Virus record (IMG/VR): IMGVR_UViG_3300033145_000493
Span: 1 to 46,878 of that record
Source: a virus
DNA length: 46,878 nt
Reading direction: 5' to 3' (one strand)
Shown: in pieces, positions 46,140 through 46,878 of the stretch
Position numbering within the stretch: the stretch's first letter is position 1
Layout of the letters: each line of letters opens with the position of its first letter
Translations under genes and position numbers: made by a program
Notes under the pieces: model-generated
Told to the model about the DNA's origin: nothing
What the model saw: the letters and a program-made list of their open reading frames with translations, nothing else
Databases searched by the model: none

Positions 46140-46394
46140 TTAGTCTCTTCCCTCTTTATTACTTAGATTTATATCTGCCTTCATAATAAGCGCTCCGAAA
46201 ATACTTTCCACTATTCCCATCTTTCCTTGATTATTAACAGTTAATTCAAAGTCACCTCGTTTCAAAGTTACTAATGAATCTTTCTTTGACTTGACAATCC
46301 ATACTTCATTCTGAGGACTTATAATGGTAGTCTTAACAGCACAACCTGATAGGAATATGAAGGTAGACATCAGTATAATTAGATAAAATTTCAT
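46140..46394 (-). CDS. phage lipoprotein, 84 residues
   Basis: MKFYLIILMSTFIFLSGC is a lipoprotein signal peptide with lipobox LSGC and Cys18 as the lipid-modified residue. The mature part is short and beta-like (NEVWIVKSKKDSLVTLKRGD), with a hydrophobic segment near the end. It overlaps the endolysin gene by 4 nt, so an outer-membrane lysis factor such as an o-spanin is plausible. It lacks the Pro-rich tail usual for o-spanins. Superinfection exclusion is another option. Confidence 0.72.
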   Translation of the reverse strand: MKFYLIILMSTFIFLSGCAVKTTIISPQNEVWIVKSKKDSLVTLKRGDFELTVNNQGKMGIVESIFGALIMKADINLSNKEGRD

Positions 46395-46687
46395 CTACTC
46401 TCTCCTAAAGAATAGTGATTTCCGTCTCCCCATCTACCTCCCCAAGTGCCACCAATAGATTCCCAAAAGATACCTAAAGGTTCATGGGATTTAGTGCTTC
46501 TTAAATACCTTCCATTTTTAAATAAGTTAAGATCAGCAGCTAGTTTCTTGTAATGAAAACTTCCCCTACGATGTCCTGTGGTTACGTAAAAATCTCCAAA
46601 GGTAATTTCATACCCTAGTTCATAAGCGTATAAAATAAGTAAAGGAACCATCTTTGCAAATTTAGATTGTTTTTGTCTAAGAGTCAT
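46391..46687 (-). CDS. endolysin, M15-type peptidase
   Basis: A 98-residue peptidase of the D-Ala-D-Ala carboxypeptidase/L-Ala-D-Glu endopeptidase clan. It begins TLRQKQSKFAKMVPLLILYA. The zinc site is visible as SFHYKKLAADLNLF (His and Asp) and GNHYSLGE (second His), with PLGIFWESIGGTWGG between. It cuts peptidoglycan cross-links at the end of infection. It is short compared with many M15 lysins, but all three metal ligands are present. It starts 1 nt after the adaptor stop. Confidence 0.87.
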   Translation of the reverse strand: MTLRQKQSKFAKMVPLLILYAYELGYEITFGDFYVTTGHRRGSFHYKKLAADLNLFKNGRYLRSTKSHEPLGIFWESIGGTWGGRWGDGNHYSLGESR

Positions 46688-46688
46688 T

Positions 46689-46878
46689 TTAGTCCTCTAT
46701 TTGAGTAATCTCTGCAATTTCTTCTTCAACAAGATCCTTTCCGATACCAGAGACCTCACTCATTATTGATCTATCCCAGTCATTTACACCCTGAGTGTTT
46801 CTATTAATTATCTCGATTTCTCTCATAGTTGCCATTATTAAGATGTTTGGATGCACTTCAGACCAATAACTTTTATCA
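46689..46878 (-). CDS. head-tail adaptor-like virion protein (C-terminal part; starts at 653)
   Basis: The same gene as 1-653, seen across the circular junction. The segment ends MSEVSGIGKDLVEEEIAEIT, then QIED and a TAA at 46691-46689, one base before the endolysin ATG. The acidic C-terminal helix is typical of adaptor ends. The frame is continuous with that of the left end. Confidence 0.75.
   Translation of the reverse strand, partial: DKSYWSEVHPNILIMATMREIEIINRNTQGVNDWDRSIMSEVSGIGKDLVEEEIAEITQIED
46765..46878. repeat. terminal direct repeat, right copy
   Basis: Exact copy of 1-114. Removing one copy gives a circular unit of 46,764 bp with no broken gene. Confidence 0.97.

Overview
The window looks like one complete, linearised genome of a tailed bacteriophage with a short-tailed (podovirus-type) virion plan. 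Bases 1-114 are repeated exactly at 46765-46878, and one gene reads in frame across that junction (stop at 46689, start at 653, 729 nt). The unit is therefore circular or circularly permuted, about 46,764 bp. No integrase, excisionase, CI-type repressor, RNA polymerase, reverse transcriptase, CRISPR array or tRNA was seen, which suggests a virulent phage using host RNA polymerase. The host cannot be named from the sequence. Strong AGGAGG-type ribosome binding sites, consensus sigma70 promoters, a Sec signal peptide and a lipoprotein signal fit a Gram-negative bacterium best.

Layout. Two arms diverge from a control region at 15.8-16.2 kb. The minus-strand late arm runs 15.8 kb to 1 and, across the junction, 46.8 to 36.3 kb. 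In transcription order it holds the small terminase, two small membrane or lysis-type proteins, a carbohydrate-modification cassette (GT2 glycosyltransferase, sulfotransferase-like P-loop protein, methyltransferase, two-domain glycosyltransferase), a secreted-type tailspike, the large terminase, an XhlA-like protein, tail appendage, portal, head fibre, scaffold, major capsid protein, head-tail adaptor, M15 endolysin, lipoprotein, tail nozzle, a T7 gp13-like protein, two internal virion proteins and a 1723-residue ejection protein with an ADP-ribosyltransferase-like segment. The plus-strand early arm (16.2-36.4 kb) holds small early genes, an HNH endonuclease, ATP-dependent DNA ligase, a HIRAN protein, a Cas4/RecB-like nuclease, a Sak4-like recombinase, an SSB-like protein, a nucleotide-modification-associated protein, dCMP deaminase, a UDP-sulfoquinovose synthase homologue, a ParB-methyltransferase fusion, a uracil-DNA-glycosylase/DNA polymerase A fusion and a DUF3987-like helicase.

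The most unusual features are these. (i) The SQD1-type UDP-sulfoquinovose synthase, together with phage glycosyltransferases and a sulfotransferase-like gene, suggests that the phage makes and uses a sulfonated or sulfated sugar. (ii) A roughly 1-kb early operon (16.22-17.23 kb) is packed with perfect local hairpins. (iii) A 23-24 bp palindrome occurs 13 times, 11 of them just upstream of a start codon. (iv) A 132-bp nested inverted repeat with an A19 loop lies directly downstream of a consensus promoter.

How the parts fit: dCMP deaminase, polymerase, ligase, helicase, recombinase and nuclease form a self-contained replication and recombination unit. The late arm packages DNA, builds the particle, decorates it or the host surface with sugars, and lyses the cell. 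Most small early proteins could not be identified.
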